Shown here: one piece after another, positions 21,030 through 29,755 of the stretch | How the letters are laid out: each line of letters begins with the position of its first letter | How positions within the stretch are numbered: the stretch's first letter is position 1 | Assembly (NCBI RefSeq): GCF_014529705.1 | Contig: NZ_JAANIH010000016.1 | Span: 86,178-150,177 of the forward strand | Direction: 5' to 3' | From: Bradyrhizobium campsiandrae | GTDB lineage: Bacteria; Pseudomonadota; Alphaproteobacteria; Rhizobiales; Xanthobacteraceae | Length of the DNA stretch: 64,000 nt | Program-made: the position numbers and the translations under genes | The notes under the pieces: model-generated | Told to the model about the DNA's origin: nothing | What the model saw: only the letters and a program-made list of their open reading frames with translations | The model's database searches: none

Positions 21030-22645
21030 CGGATACGACGCAGGACGGCGCATCCGCCGGCGGCTGGTCGCCGGAACGTTCGGCCGCCGGTGGCCACAAT
21101 CCGTACCTCATCGCCTTCGTGGTTTCGATTGCGACCTTCATGGAGGTGCTCGACACCACCATTGCCAATGTCGCGCTGCGCCACATCGCCGGCGGCCTCG
21201 CGGTCGGGATCGACGAGAGCACCTATGTCATCACCAGCTATCTCGTCGCCAACGCCATCGTGCTGTCGATCTCGGGCTGGCTGTCGACCGTGATCGGTCG
21301 CAAGCGCTTCTACATGATGTGTGTGGCCACCTTCTCGGTGGCGTCGTTGCTGTGCGGCTTCGCCTGGAATCTGCAATCGCTGGTGCTGTTCCGCATCCTG
21401 CAAGGGCTCGGCGGCGGCGGCATGGCCACCAGCGAGCAGGCGATCCTTGCCGACTCCTTCCCGCCGCAGAAGCGGGGACAGGCCTTTGCCATCTACGGCG
21501 TCGCTGTGGTCGTCGCGCCGGTGGTCGGGCCAACGCTCGGCGGCTGGATCACCGACACCTACAGCTGGCACTGGGTGTTCCTGATCAACGTGCCGATGGG
21601 GCTGCTTTCGCTGTTCCTGGTCGGCACGCTGGTGAAGGAGCCGTCGGGGGCGGAGGAGGAGCGGGAGAAGCTGCTGAGCAAGGGCCTGCGGGTCGACTAT
21701 GTCGGCTTCGCGCTGGTCGCGATCGGGCTTGGTTCGCTCGAATATGTGCTCGATGAAGGCCAGCGCAACGACTGGTTCGGATCCAATCTGATCATCAGCT
21801 TCGCTGTGCTCTCGGCGGTGTCATTGCTTGCGTTGATCCCGTGGGAGCTGACGCGCGACGAGCCTATCATCGATCTCCGCCTGCTCGGCCGCCGCCAGTT
21901 CGGCGCCTGCTTCCTGGTCATGCTCGGCACCGGCGCGGTGTTGATCTCGACCACGCAGATCCTGCCGCAATTGCTCCAGACCGAGCTGAACTACACGGCG
22001 ATGCTGGCTGGTCTGGCTCTGTCGCCCGGCGGCATTGCGACGCTGCTGCTGATGCCGGTGGTCGGTCGGCTGGTCGGCACGGTGCAGCCCAAATATCTGA
22101 TCATGTTCGGCGCAATGGTCGTCGCGTTCTCGATGTGGCATCTCACAGGGCTGAACGGCGATATTACCTACGGCTATGCCGCGTTGTCGCGCATCTTCCT
22201 CGCGATCGGCCTTCCGTTCCTGTTCCTGCCGGTCACGACCGCCTCATACGACGGCGTGCCGCCCGACAAGACCAATCAGGCCTCGGCGCTGATCAACGTC
22301 GCCCGCAACATCGGCGGCTCGATGGGCGTGGCGCTGGCGCAGACGGTTCTGGCCCAGCGTCAGCAATTCCATCAGAGCCGCCTGATCGAGCACGCAGCGC
22401 CGTCCGATCTCGGCTATCAGCAGAGCATCGATACGATGACGCGCTTCTTCCAGGCCCAGGGCTCGAATGCGAGCGATGCGGCGTCGCAGGCGGTCGCCTG
22501 GGTTGGAAGGACCTTGCAGCAGCAGGTCGATTTCCTCGCCTATATCGACGTGTTCTGGACGCTCGCGATCATCGCCGTGCTGATGATTCCGATCGCGGCC
22601 GTGCTGCGCCCGATCGATCTCGGCGCGCCGGCGCGAGGGCATTGA
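21026..22645 (+). CDS. emrB: EmrB/QacA-type MFS drug efflux transporter (DHA2)
   Basis: The protein has 539 residues and about 14 membrane segments. The N-terminal TM1 contains MEVLDTTIANVALRHIAG (DHA2 motif D1) and motif A-like sequence lies in the 2-3 loop (GWLSTVIGRKRFYM). It starts within the stop of the EmrA-like gene (ATGA). Such pairs export hydrophobic toxins and antibiotics by proton exchange. No dedicated regulator is adjacent; a probable EcfG site lies at the operon start. Confidence 0.92.
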   Translation: MTDTTQDGASAGGWSPERSAAGGHNPYLIAFVVSIATFMEVLDTTIANVALRHIAGGLAVGIDESTYVITSYLVANAIVLSISGWLSTVIGRKRFYMMCVATFSVASLLCGFAWNLQSLVLFRILQGLGGGGMATSEQAILADSFPPQKRGQAFAIYGVAVVVAPVVGPTLGGWITDTYSWHWVFLINVPMGLLSLFLVGTLVKEPSGAEEEREKLLSKGLRVDYVGFALVAIGLGSLEYVLDEGQRNDWFGSNLIISFAVLSAVSLLALIPWELTRDEPIIDLRLLGRRQFGACFLVMLGTGAVLISTTQILPQLLQTELNYTAMLAGLALSPGGIATLLLMPVVGRLVGTVQPKYLIMFGAMVVAFSMWHLTGLNGDITYGYAALSRIFLAIGLPFLFLPVTTASYDGVPPDKTNQASALINVARNIGGSMGVALAQTVLAQRQQFHQSRLIEHAAPSDLGYQQSIDTMTRFFQAQGSNASDAASQAVAWVGRTLQQQVDFLAYIDVFWTLAIIAVLMIPIAAVLRPIDLGAPARGH

Positions 22646-22690
22646 GCGGGGACGATGTGGATCAGTGTCTCTGCAGCCATCTCTTGTCCC

Positions 22691-22836
22691 CGTCACCCTG
22701 AGGTGTGACCCTTACGGCGCGACAGCGCCGTAAGGGGAGCCTCGAAGGGCGACGGCCCGGCTGCATCGGGGCCGTGCATCCTTCGAGGCTCCCCATGGGA
22801 CGCGTTGCGTCCCATGCCTCGCGCCTCAGGATGACG
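22691..22836. repeat. Bradyrhizobium-type palindromic intergenic repeat
   Basis: Outer arms CGTCACCCTGAGG (22691-22703) and CCTCAGGATGACG (22823-22835) are inverted, and inner arms (GGCGC/GCGCC at 22716-22730, GCCTCGAAGG / CCTTCGAGGC at 22739-22790s) give a complex hairpin. This sequence type is scattered in Bradyrhizobium intergenic regions. Confidence 0.7.
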
Positions 22837-22861
22837 GAACTTGCAGGCTACTCGCCGCCGT

Positions 22862-23326
22862 TCACCCCACCGCTTCCTTCCGCCCCGGCCCCGCATGCAC
22901 ATGCACCTGTTTCGCATGCAGCACCTCGCCGCATTCCGAGCAGACCATCACCGGGTCGAACAGCTTGCCGCAGGTCTTGTGCTCGTGCAGCAGCGGGCGG
23001 CCGCGCTCGTCGCCCATGTGGGTGTCGCCCCAATGCACCATCGCCATGATGACGGGATAGAGGTCGAGCCCCTTCTGCGTCAGGATGTATTCGTAACGCT
23101 TCGGCGTCTCGGAATAGGGCACGCGCCGGAGGATCCCGAAGCGGACCAGCTTCTTCAGCCGCTCGGACAGAAGGTGCCGCGTGATCTGAAGCGAGGACTG
23201 GAACGCCTCGAAACGGCGCACGCGCAGGAAACACTCGCGCAGGATCAGCAGCGTCCAGCGGTCGCCGACCACGGCGACGGTGCGGGAGAGCGAGCAGGGC
23301 TCTTCGTCCAGCGTATCCCACTTCAC
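22862..23326 (-). CDS. HxlR-family transcriptional regulator
   Basis: GTG 23326 is preferred: GGAGA lies eight bases before it and relatives begin with MKWDTLDEEPCS. An ATG at 23404 would add 26 residues. The 154-residue protein has the HxlR winged helix (CSLSRTVAVVGDRWTLLILR at about 11-30, RYEYILTQKGLDLYPV near 78) and a C-terminal CxxC...H metal-like tail (VCSECGEV). HxlR proteins are homodimeric and often sense aldehydes, quinones or oxidants. It is divergent from the SDR gene and probably controls it. Confidence 0.85.
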   Translation of the reverse strand: MKWDTLDEEPCSLSRTVAVVGDRWTLLILRECFLRVRRFEAFQSSLQITRHLLSERLKKLVRFGILRRVPYSETPKRYEYILTQKGLDLYPVIMAMVHWGDTHMGDERGRPLLHEHKTCGKLFDPVMVCSECGEVLHAKQVHVHAGPGRKEAVG

Positions 23327-23484
23327 GATCCGGTCTCCGGCACGGTCAGTCAGAAAAAGGAACTGACTTGAATGATCTGAGAAATTTCGCCTGTAAACTA
23401 GCATCAGCGATTCAGATTTGACAGTTCTATTTTGGAACTATAGCCTCGGCCCCAATCACACGCTCTCAACCTCTGGAGGCGACC

Positions 23485-24222
23485 TTGCCCAAGCGAAACG
23501 CGACCGCGGCCGTGATCGGGGCCGGCGATTTCATCGGCTCCGAGATTGCCAAGAAATTCGCAGGCGAAGGTTTTTCGATCTATGCGGGCCGCCGCAACGG
23601 CGACAAGCTCGCGCCGCTGGTGAAGGACATCGAGGCGGCCGGCGGCGAGATCCATGCGCGCTCGCTGGACGCGCGAAAGGAGGAGGAGATCATCTCTTTT
23701 CTCAACGATGCCGACAGGCACGCGCCGCTCGAGGTCTGCATCTTCAATGTCGGCGCCAACGTCAATTTTCCGATCCTCGACACCACCGAGCGCGTGTTTC
23801 GCAAGGTGTGGGAAATGGCCTGCTATTCCGGCTTTCTTGCCGGGCGCGAGGCGGCGCGGCTGATGCTGCCGCGCGGCCGCGGCAACATCTTCTTCACCGG
23901 CGCGACCGCGTCCCTGCGCGGCGGCAGCGGCTTTGCGGCGTTTGCCAGCGCCAAGTTCGGCCTCCGTGCGGTGGCGCAGGCGATGGCGCGCGAGCTCGGG
24001 CCGAAGAACATCCACGTCGCCCATCTCATCATCGATTCCGGCGTCGACACCGAATGGGTACGGCAGCGCCGGCTCGAGGCGCTCGGCCCCAACGCGCTCG
24101 ACAATCCCGATCTCTTGATGCCGCCATCGGCCGTCGCTGACTCCTATTGGCAGCTCTATCAGCAGCCGAAGAGCGCCTGGACCTTCGAGATGGAGATCCG
24201 CCCGTTCGGAGAGAAATGGTGA
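23485..24222 (+). CDS. SDR-family oxidoreductase without the catalytic Tyr
   Basis: TTG 23485 has GGAGG six bases upstream. The 245-residue Rossmann protein has GAGDFIG, NVGAN in place of NNAG and GATASLRGGSGFAAF. The usual Y-x3-K is F-A-S-A-K, so the catalytic Tyr is Phe. My memory is that this subgroup of SDRs shows this change widely, so it is a group feature more than a lesion. It is divergent from the HxlR gene and followed after 68 bases by a nitronate-monooxygenase-like gene. Confidence 0.8.
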   Translation: MPKRNATAAVIGAGDFIGSEIAKKFAGEGFSIYAGRRNGDKLAPLVKDIEAAGGEIHARSLDARKEEEIISFLNDADRHAPLEVCIFNVGANVNFPILDTTERVFRKVWEMACYSGFLAGREAARLMLPRGRGNIFFTGATASLRGGSGFAAFASAKFGLRAVAQAMARELGPKNIHVAHLIIDSGVDTEWVRQRRLEALGPNALDNPDLLMPPSAVADSYWQLYQQPKSAWTFEMEIRPFGEKW

Positions 24223-24290
24223 CCGCGGCGCGGATGTCCGGCTAGACTGGTCCCAAGCAAGCTGAAGCAAAATTCCGGGAGGACATTGAA

Positions 24291-25292
24291 GTGAAGACCG
24301 CGATCACCGAGCTGTTCGGCATCGAGCACCCCATCATCCAGGGCGGCATGCATTTCGTCGGCTTTGCCGAGCTGGCGGCGGCCGTCTCCAATGCCGGCGG
24401 GCTCGGCATCATCACCGGCCTCACCCAGAAGACGCCGGAGCTGCTCGCCAAGGAGATCGCGCGCTGCCGCGACATGACCGACAAGCCGTTCGGCGTGAAC
24501 CTCACCTTCCTGCCGACCTTTTCGGCACCGCCTTATCCGGAATACATCGCAGCCATCGTCGAAGGCGGCATCAAGGCGGTCGAGACTGCGGGCCGCAGCC
24601 CCGAACAATACATGCCCGCGCTGAAGGCGGCCGGCATCAAGGTGATCCACAAATGCACCTCGGTCCGCCATTCGCTGAAGGCCGAGCGGATCGGCTGCGA
24701 TGCCGTCAGCGTCGACGGCTTTGAGTGCGGTGGTCATCCCGGCGAGGACGACATTCCCAACATGATCCTATTGCCGCGCGCGGCCGAGGAGTTGAAGATC
24801 CCGTTCGTGGCCTCCGGCGGCATGGCCGACGGGCGCAGCCTGGTCGCGGCGCTGTCGCTGGGCGCGGCGGGCATGAACATGGGCACGCGCTTCATCGCGA
24901 CCAAGGAGGCGCCGGTGCATCAGAACGTGAAGAACGCGCTGGTCGCCGCGACCGAGCTCGACACCCGCCTGATCATGCGGGCTCTGCGCAACACCGAGCG
25001 CGTGCTGAAGAACGCCAACGTCGACCGCCTGCTCGAGATCGAGCATGCCAAGGGCGACAAGCTGACGATCGAGGACATCCACGACCAGGTCGCCGGCGTC
25101 TATCCCAAGGTCATGCTGGACGGGCAGATGGATGCCGGGGCCTGGAGCTGCGGCATGGTCGCAGGCCTCATCCACGACATTCCCTCCTGCAAGGAACTGG
25201 TCGATCGCATCATGGCGGAGGCCGAACAGATCATCCGCAACAGGTTGATCGGGTTCCTCGATGGGACGGGAGCGACGCGAAAGGTCGCCTGA
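24291..25292 (+). CDS. Nitronate-monooxygenase-like FMN enzyme
   Basis: GTG 24291 follows GGGAGGACA. The 333-residue TIM-barrel protein has the NPD family pattern: PIIQGGM at the start, GVNLTFLP, a His in CGGHPGED (catalytic base position), VASGGMADGRSL and GMNMGTRFIAT for FMN phosphate binding. These enzymes oxidise nitronates or act as enoyl reductases; the substrate is not evident. It may share control with the SDR gene upstream. Confidence 0.85.
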   Translation: MKTAITELFGIEHPIIQGGMHFVGFAELAAAVSNAGGLGIITGLTQKTPELLAKEIARCRDMTDKPFGVNLTFLPTFSAPPYPEYIAAIVEGGIKAVETAGRSPEQYMPALKAAGIKVIHKCTSVRHSLKAERIGCDAVSVDGFECGGHPGEDDIPNMILLPRAAEELKIPFVASGGMADGRSLVAALSLGAAGMNMGTRFIATKEAPVHQNVKNALVAATELDTRLIMRALRNTERVLKNANVDRLLEIEHAKGDKLTIEDIHDQVAGVYPKVMLDGQMDAGAWSCGMVAGLIHDIPSCKELVDRIMAEAEQIIRNRLIGFLDGTGATRKVA

Positions 25293-25400
25293 CACCGCCA
25301 AACTTCTTAACCACAGAGACAATTGACCGCTGGAATTGCCCGCGGCGGCTCCTAAATAGGAGTAAATTACTTCTTAACATCAAGATTTCAGGAGGCGTCC

Positions 25401-25820
25401 GTGGTCCTGAAAAGCATTCCCTTGGCGATTGTCATTGCCCTCGCGCTGGCGGTGGGCGGTGTCGCGCGCGCTGAAGACTACAAGCCCGACGAATATCTCG
25501 GTCTCGATCTGTCCAAGGCCGTGCTGTCGCCAAAGCGGCTCGGCCCCGAGACGCACTTCGCGCCGGTTGCGCTGGAGGCGAGGGGCGGCAACGAGCCGCA
25601 GGCCCGCGCCGAGCCCGTCGATGTGCCGAAAAAGATCGCGGCCGAACGCGTGCGTGTCTCCGAGCCGAAGATCGCCCACACGAAGAGCACCCAGCCGCGT
25701 GGCGCGGCCCGCACCAGGCTTGCCCATCGCCACGGCAATCCGCTCGACGCCCAGGCGATGGACACCCGCATCCAGACCTGGCCGTGCCGCTCCGGCGGCA
25801 TCTGCAACTGGAAGCACTGA
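25401..25820 (+). CDS. Secreted conserved hypothetical protein
   Basis: GTG 25401 has AGGAGG at 25390-25395. The 139-residue product has a signal peptide 1-24 (VLKSIPLAIVIALALAVGG), a polar, Pro/Arg-rich body, and a C terminus with two Cys (QTWPCRSGGICNWKH) that could form a disulfide. The same protein type occurs in Bradyrhizobium genomes. Function unknown. Confidence 0.75.
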   Translation: MVLKSIPLAIVIALALAVGGVARAEDYKPDEYLGLDLSKAVLSPKRLGPETHFAPVALEARGGNEPQARAEPVDVPKKIAAERVRVSEPKIAHTKSTQPRGAARTRLAHRHGNPLDAQAMDTRIQTWPCRSGGICNWKH

Positions 25821-25938
25821 CCAAGTCTGAGACCGTCACCTCCGCGTCGCAAAACCGTCGGCGCGGAGTCAAGGAAACGTAAGCCAGCCGTCAAACGACG
25901 CAGGCACCTTCCGTCGCGATTCGACGAAGGTCTCCTGG

Positions 25939-27504
25939 ATGGCAACGCTCCGCGCCTCGCGCGCATGGACCCGACGGCAGTTTCTGGTCCGCTCCACATC
26001 CTCGCTCGCCATCGCTTCGCTCGCAAAGCCCGGCATCGGCCGCGCCGCCGATCGCCCGCAGATCGCGGGCGGCATTCAATCAGGCGACGTCTCCGATGGC
26101 TCGGCCGTGATCTGGGCGCGCGCCGACCGGCCCGCGCGCATGCAGGTGGAATGCTCGACCGTCGAGAGCTTCAAGAGCATCATCGCGGCGGCGTCGCGCG
26201 ACGCCCTGCCGGACGCAGACTTCACCGCCAAGCTGCAGCTCGACGGTCTGCCATCAGGGCAAGACATCTTCTATCGCGTGCGCTTCGACGACATCGCGAC
26301 CGGCATCGCCGGCGAGAGCCGTGTCGGCCATTTTCGCACCGCCCCGGCTGCCGGCCAGTCGATCTCGTTCCTGTGGTCGGGGGATGTCGCGGGGCAGGGC
26401 TGGGGCATCGACCTCTCGCGCGGCGGCTATCGCAGCTATCGCACCATGCTCGCCAACCGGCCGGATTTCTTCATCCACTCCGGCGATCACATCTATGCCG
26501 ATTGCACGATTCCGTCCGAGCAGCAACTTCCGAACGGCGAGATCTGGCGCAACATCGTGACCGAGGAGAAATCGCAGGTCGCGCACACGCTGGCGCAGTT
26601 CCGCGGCAACTACATCTACAATCATCTCGACGAGCATTTTCGCGCCTTCCACGCCGAGGTGCCGATGCTCGCGCAATGGGACGATCACGAGGTGACCAAC
26701 GACTGGTCGCCGACCGGCAGCTATGACGCGGCCGGCTTTGAGGACGACGGCACGCCGCGCCTGGTCGCGCGCGCCCGCCGCGCTTTCTTCGATTTCATGC
26801 CGATCCGGGACATTGGCGCGCGACAAGGCCGCGTCTATCGCAAGATCGCTTATGGCCCGCTGCTCGACGTCTTCATGATCGACATGCGCAGCTATCGCGA
26901 CGACACCTGGAACAAGGGTGACGATCGTCGCGGCTGGATCCTCGGCGCCGAGCAGCTCGCCTGGCTGAAGCGAGAGCTCGCCGCCTCGCGCGCGACCTGG
27001 AAGGTGATCGCGGCCGACCTGCCGATCGGGCTGATCAGCCTCGATGCCGTCGCGCTCGGCGACGGCCCGCCTGACAGGCGCGAGCATGAGGTCGCCGACC
27101 TCCTGAGCGCGATCAAGCACGCCGGCGTCCGCAACATCGTCTGGCTGACCGCCGACATGCATTACACCGCCGCGCATTATTACGATCCGAACCAGGCCCA
27201 GTTTCAGGATTTCGAGCCGTTCTGGGAATTCGTCTCCGGCCCGCTCCATGCCGGCACCTGGGGGCCGGGCGAACTCGACAACACGTTTGGCCCTGTGGCG
27301 ATGTACCGGAATGGCTGCAGCGAGGCCCAAGGCGAGAACCTCGCACCCTGCTTCGGCCTGCAGTTTTTCGGCCGCGTCGACATCGACGGCGCCAGCGGCG
27401 TGATGACGGTGACCTTGAAAGATGTCGACAACCGCGACCTCTGGTCAGTCGACCTGGTGCCGCAACCGCAGGCGCGCCCGGCCCTGGTGGCTCAGCATTC
27501 GTGA
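25939..27504 (+). CDS. phoD: PhoD-family alkaline phosphatase, Tat-exported
   Basis: The protein has 521 residues. A twin-arginine signal (WTRRQFLVRSTSSLAIASLA) occupies 1-37. PhoD features follow: the N-terminal domain with AGGIQSGDVSDGSAVIWARA, the metallophosphatase core SGDHIYADC, WDDHEVTNDW, and TADMHYTAA near the end. PhoD enzymes hydrolyse phosphodiesters and monoesters in the periplasm, using Ca and Fe in characterised members. No Pho box was recognised upstream. Confidence 0.92.
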   Translation: MATLRASRAWTRRQFLVRSTSSLAIASLAKPGIGRAADRPQIAGGIQSGDVSDGSAVIWARADRPARMQVECSTVESFKSIIAAASRDALPDADFTAKLQLDGLPSGQDIFYRVRFDDIATGIAGESRVGHFRTAPAAGQSISFLWSGDVAGQGWGIDLSRGGYRSYRTMLANRPDFFIHSGDHIYADCTIPSEQQLPNGEIWRNIVTEEKSQVAHTLAQFRGNYIYNHLDEHFRAFHAEVPMLAQWDDHEVTNDWSPTGSYDAAGFEDDGTPRLVARARRAFFDFMPIRDIGARQGRVYRKIAYGPLLDVFMIDMRSYRDDTWNKGDDRRGWILGAEQLAWLKRELAASRATWKVIAADLPIGLISLDAVALGDGPPDRREHEVADLLSAIKHAGVRNIVWLTADMHYTAAHYYDPNQAQFQDFEPFWEFVSGPLHAGTWGPGELDNTFGPVAMYRNGCSEAQGENLAPCFGLQFFGRVDIDGASGVMTVTLKDVDNRDLWSVDLVPQPQARPALVAQHS

Positions 27505-27632
27505 TTGGCCGCCTTGCGCCCGGCGCGCTATGGTGGTCCTTCCCGCCACCTCTTTTCCATCACCAAAGGGTCTGCTCACGCGGCATCGCCGCGCGCGCTC
27601 GGCGGATTGAAATGCCTTAAGGAGCCCGTTCA

Positions 27633-28451
27633 ATGGACAATTTGAAAACACAGGGCATCAGCATGCCCAAGCTCGGCCTCGGCACCTACCGCATGCAGGG
27701 CGATGCCTGCCGTGCGGCGGTCGAGAGCGCGCTGTCGATCGGCTATCGCCACATCGACACCGCCGAAATGTACGCCAACGAGGAGGCGATCGGCGCCGCG
27801 CTGGCAGCCGCCGCCGTGCCGCGGCGCGAGCTGCATGTCACGACCAAGGTCTGGCACGAGAATCTGGCGCCGGACGCGATCCGCCGGGCCTTCGACGCCA
27901 GCCTGAACAAGCTCAGGCTCGATCACGTCGACCTTTATCTGGTGCACTGGCCGTCGCGATCGGCCAACTGGGGCGCGGTGTTCGAGACCCTGATGAAGCT
28001 GAAGGAGGAGGGGCGCACGCGCGCGATCGGCGTTGCCAATTTCACCACGGCGCTGCTCAAGATCGCGGTCGAGGACGTCAAGGCGCCGATCGCCTGCAAC
28101 CAGGTCGAATATCACGCGATGCTCGATCAATCGAAGGTTCTGGCCTATCTCAAGGCGAAGTCGATCCCGCTGGTCGCCTACTGCCCGCTGGCGCAGGGGC
28201 GCATTGCGTCGGACCCGGTGCTCGCGGAGATCGGCACCAAGCACGACGCCAGCGCCGCACAGGTCGCGTTGAAGTGGCTGCTCGACCAGGATGGCGTCGC
28301 CGCCATCCCGAAGGCCTCGCGCCGCGAGAGTCAGCAGGCCAATCTGGATGCGCTGAAGATCACGCTCGACGATGCTGATCGCAGGACAATCGCCGCCCTG
28401 CCCAAGGATAGGCGCTGCGTCAATCCAGGCTTCGCGCCGGCGTGGGACTAG
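27633..28451 (+). CDS. Aldo/keto reductase
   Basis: The protein has 272 residues. The catalytic tetrad is visible: Asp and Tyr in HIDTAEMY, Lys in TTKVW, His in LVHWP. The NADPH-binding end carries AIPKASRRESQQANLDA. It is of the 2,5-diketo-gluconate reductase (DkgB) type and reduces aldehydes or ketones. It stands alone with AAGGAG before the start. Confidence 0.88.
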   Translation: MDNLKTQGISMPKLGLGTYRMQGDACRAAVESALSIGYRHIDTAEMYANEEAIGAALAAAAVPRRELHVTTKVWHENLAPDAIRRAFDASLNKLRLDHVDLYLVHWPSRSANWGAVFETLMKLKEEGRTRAIGVANFTTALLKIAVEDVKAPIACNQVEYHAMLDQSKVLAYLKAKSIPLVAYCPLAQGRIASDPVLAEIGTKHDASAAQVALKWLLDQDGVAAIPKASRRESQQANLDALKITLDDADRRTIAALPKDRRCVNPGFAPAWD

Positions 28452-28553
28452 CGCCGTCACTTGCAACAGCTGCGATGTCGGCTTTGGGACGGGCAAAGAT
28501 CCTATGCTTGATCAGAGCACCACTGCTCGTGACCCGGAGCGGGCTTCGTATTT

Positions 28554-29261
28554 TCAAGATTTCTTCCTTCCCGTGCGCTTGCGCGAGGCTGCGTGCGGCA
28601 GCGGCCTCATGCCCGCACGCCTGACCAGTGCACTGTCGAGGACGTCTGCCAAGAAGGCGGAGTCGATCTTCTCCCGCGAGAACCATCGACGGAAGAAAAG
28701 CGGGCCAACCAATTCCGCGACAAGGATGCCGGTGCCGCGGCCCTGCACCGAAGGCTCGCCCCGCTCGCGACCTCGGTCGAGGACCTGTTCAAACGGGGCC
28801 ATGAAGGTCCGGTGCATCCGGCTCTGCAGAGCAGCAATTTCCGGATCCCGTTCCGCAGCGTCGAGGATGGAAGGATAGACGCTGCCCCACATCTCGTCAG
28901 CGAGCTGCGCGGCGAGGCCGTCGAGGAGTGTCCGCAGGTCGCCACGCAGACTGCCGGTATCGGGAATGGGTGCAGGCCCGCCAAATTGCGCACAGGCGTG
29001 CAGCAGAAGTGCTGAACGCGAGGGCCAATGGCGATAAATCGTGGTCTTCGAAACCCCTGACTGGCGTGAAATGGCATCGATGCTGACGCCGGCAATGCCG
29101 TTCCGCATGAGCTGTCGGTAAGTCTCGGCCAGGACCTTGGTCCGGGAGCGCTCGACGCGCTTATCAAGGGAGTTTGATTGTTGGTCCTTCATCCAGCCAA
29201 GTCTCTTAAGATCAAGTCTCTTCAGATCAAGTCTCTTCCCTGATCGCGTCTGTTTCATCAT
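28554..29261 (-). CDS. TetR-family transcriptional regulator
   Basis: From ATG 29261 the product has 235 residues; a GTG 17 codons earlier and an ATG at 29192 are alternatives. The helix-turn-helix is about 40-85 (ERSRTKVLAETYRQLMRNG, AISRQSGVSKTTIYRHWPSR), and the C-terminal domain (AAQLADEMWGSVYPSILDAA) is a ligand-binding helical domain. Its N terminus contains the tandem LDLKRLDLKRL, from a 15-bp repeat. It is divergent from the VOC/NAD(P)-binding pair with a perfect 17-bp palindrome between, so it probably represses both sides. Confidence 0.85.
   Translation of the reverse strand: MMKQTRSGKRLDLKRLDLKRLGWMKDQQSNSLDKRVERSRTKVLAETYRQLMRNGIAGVSIDAISRQSGVSKTTIYRHWPSRSALLLHACAQFGGPAPIPDTGSLRGDLRTLLDGLAAQLADEMWGSVYPSILDAAERDPEIAALQSRMHRTFMAPFEQVLDRGRERGEPSVQGRGTGILVAELVGPLFFRRWFSREKIDSAFLADVLDSALVRRAGMRPLPHAASRKRTGRKKS
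29199..29237. repeat. 15-bp tandem repeat inside the TetR gene
   Basis: AAGTCTCTT recurs at 29199, 29214 and 29229, a 15-base period that encodes repeated LDLKR on the minus strand. Copy number change would keep the frame. Confidence 0.7.
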
Positions 29262-29317
29262 GCCATCCCCGTTCGGCTTTGACGATTCATGGGCCTGGTT
29301 GACGTCCGTCACTCCAC

Positions 29318-29334
29318 TACGATACGGTATCGTA
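29318..29334. promoter_or_regulatory. 17-bp perfect palindrome, probable TetR operator
   Basis: TACGATACGGTATCGTA reads the same on both strands apart from its central G. Position between divergent TetR and VOC genes and the ATAC-G-GTAT core fit TetR-family operators. Confidence 0.7.
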
Positions 29335-29359
29335 CTGTAACTTCAGCGGGAGATACGCG

Positions 29360-29755
29360 ATGCGCTTCGCCTCTACACGCTTGGTCACCGACGACGTGCC
29401 GCGGCTGGCGGGTTTTTACGCGGTATTGTTGAATGCGGATCCGCGCGGAAGCGACGACTACGTTGAGTTCCGCCCGGGCGGAGCAGTTCTCGCCATCGTC
29501 AGCCGCCGGTCTGCCGAGCAGATGCACGGCGGTTCGTGGCGCGGTGCCGCCAATGGTTCGGCCATCCTGGAGTTCGAAGTCGTCGACGTCGATGCCGAGC
29601 GTCGGCGGGTCGATGGCCTGGTGCGCGATTGGCTCCAGCAGCCAAAGGACATGCCCTGGGGCAACCGGTCGATGCTCTTCCGCGATCCAGACGGCAATCC
29701 GGTCAACGTCTTCAGTGCTCCTGCGACGCGGGTCGATGCGGCATCGGCAGCATGA
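29360..29755 (+). CDS. VOC-family (glyoxalase/bleomycin-resistance-like) protein
   Basis: The protein has 131 residues: MRFASTRLVTDDVPRLAGFY followed by beta strands, a conserved EFEVVDVD strand and FRDPDGNPVNVF at the end, typical of a VOC fold with two beta-alpha-beta modules. No complete metal-binding His/Glu triad was identified. It shares an operon with the NAD(P)-binding gene (four-base overlap) and lies next to a TetR operator. Confidence 0.8.
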   Translation: MRFASTRLVTDDVPRLAGFYAVLLNADPRGSDDYVEFRPGGAVLAIVSRRSAEQMHGGSWRGAANGSAILEFEVVDVDAERRRVDGLVRDWLQQPKDMPWGNRSMLFRDPDGNPVNVFSAPATRVDAASAA

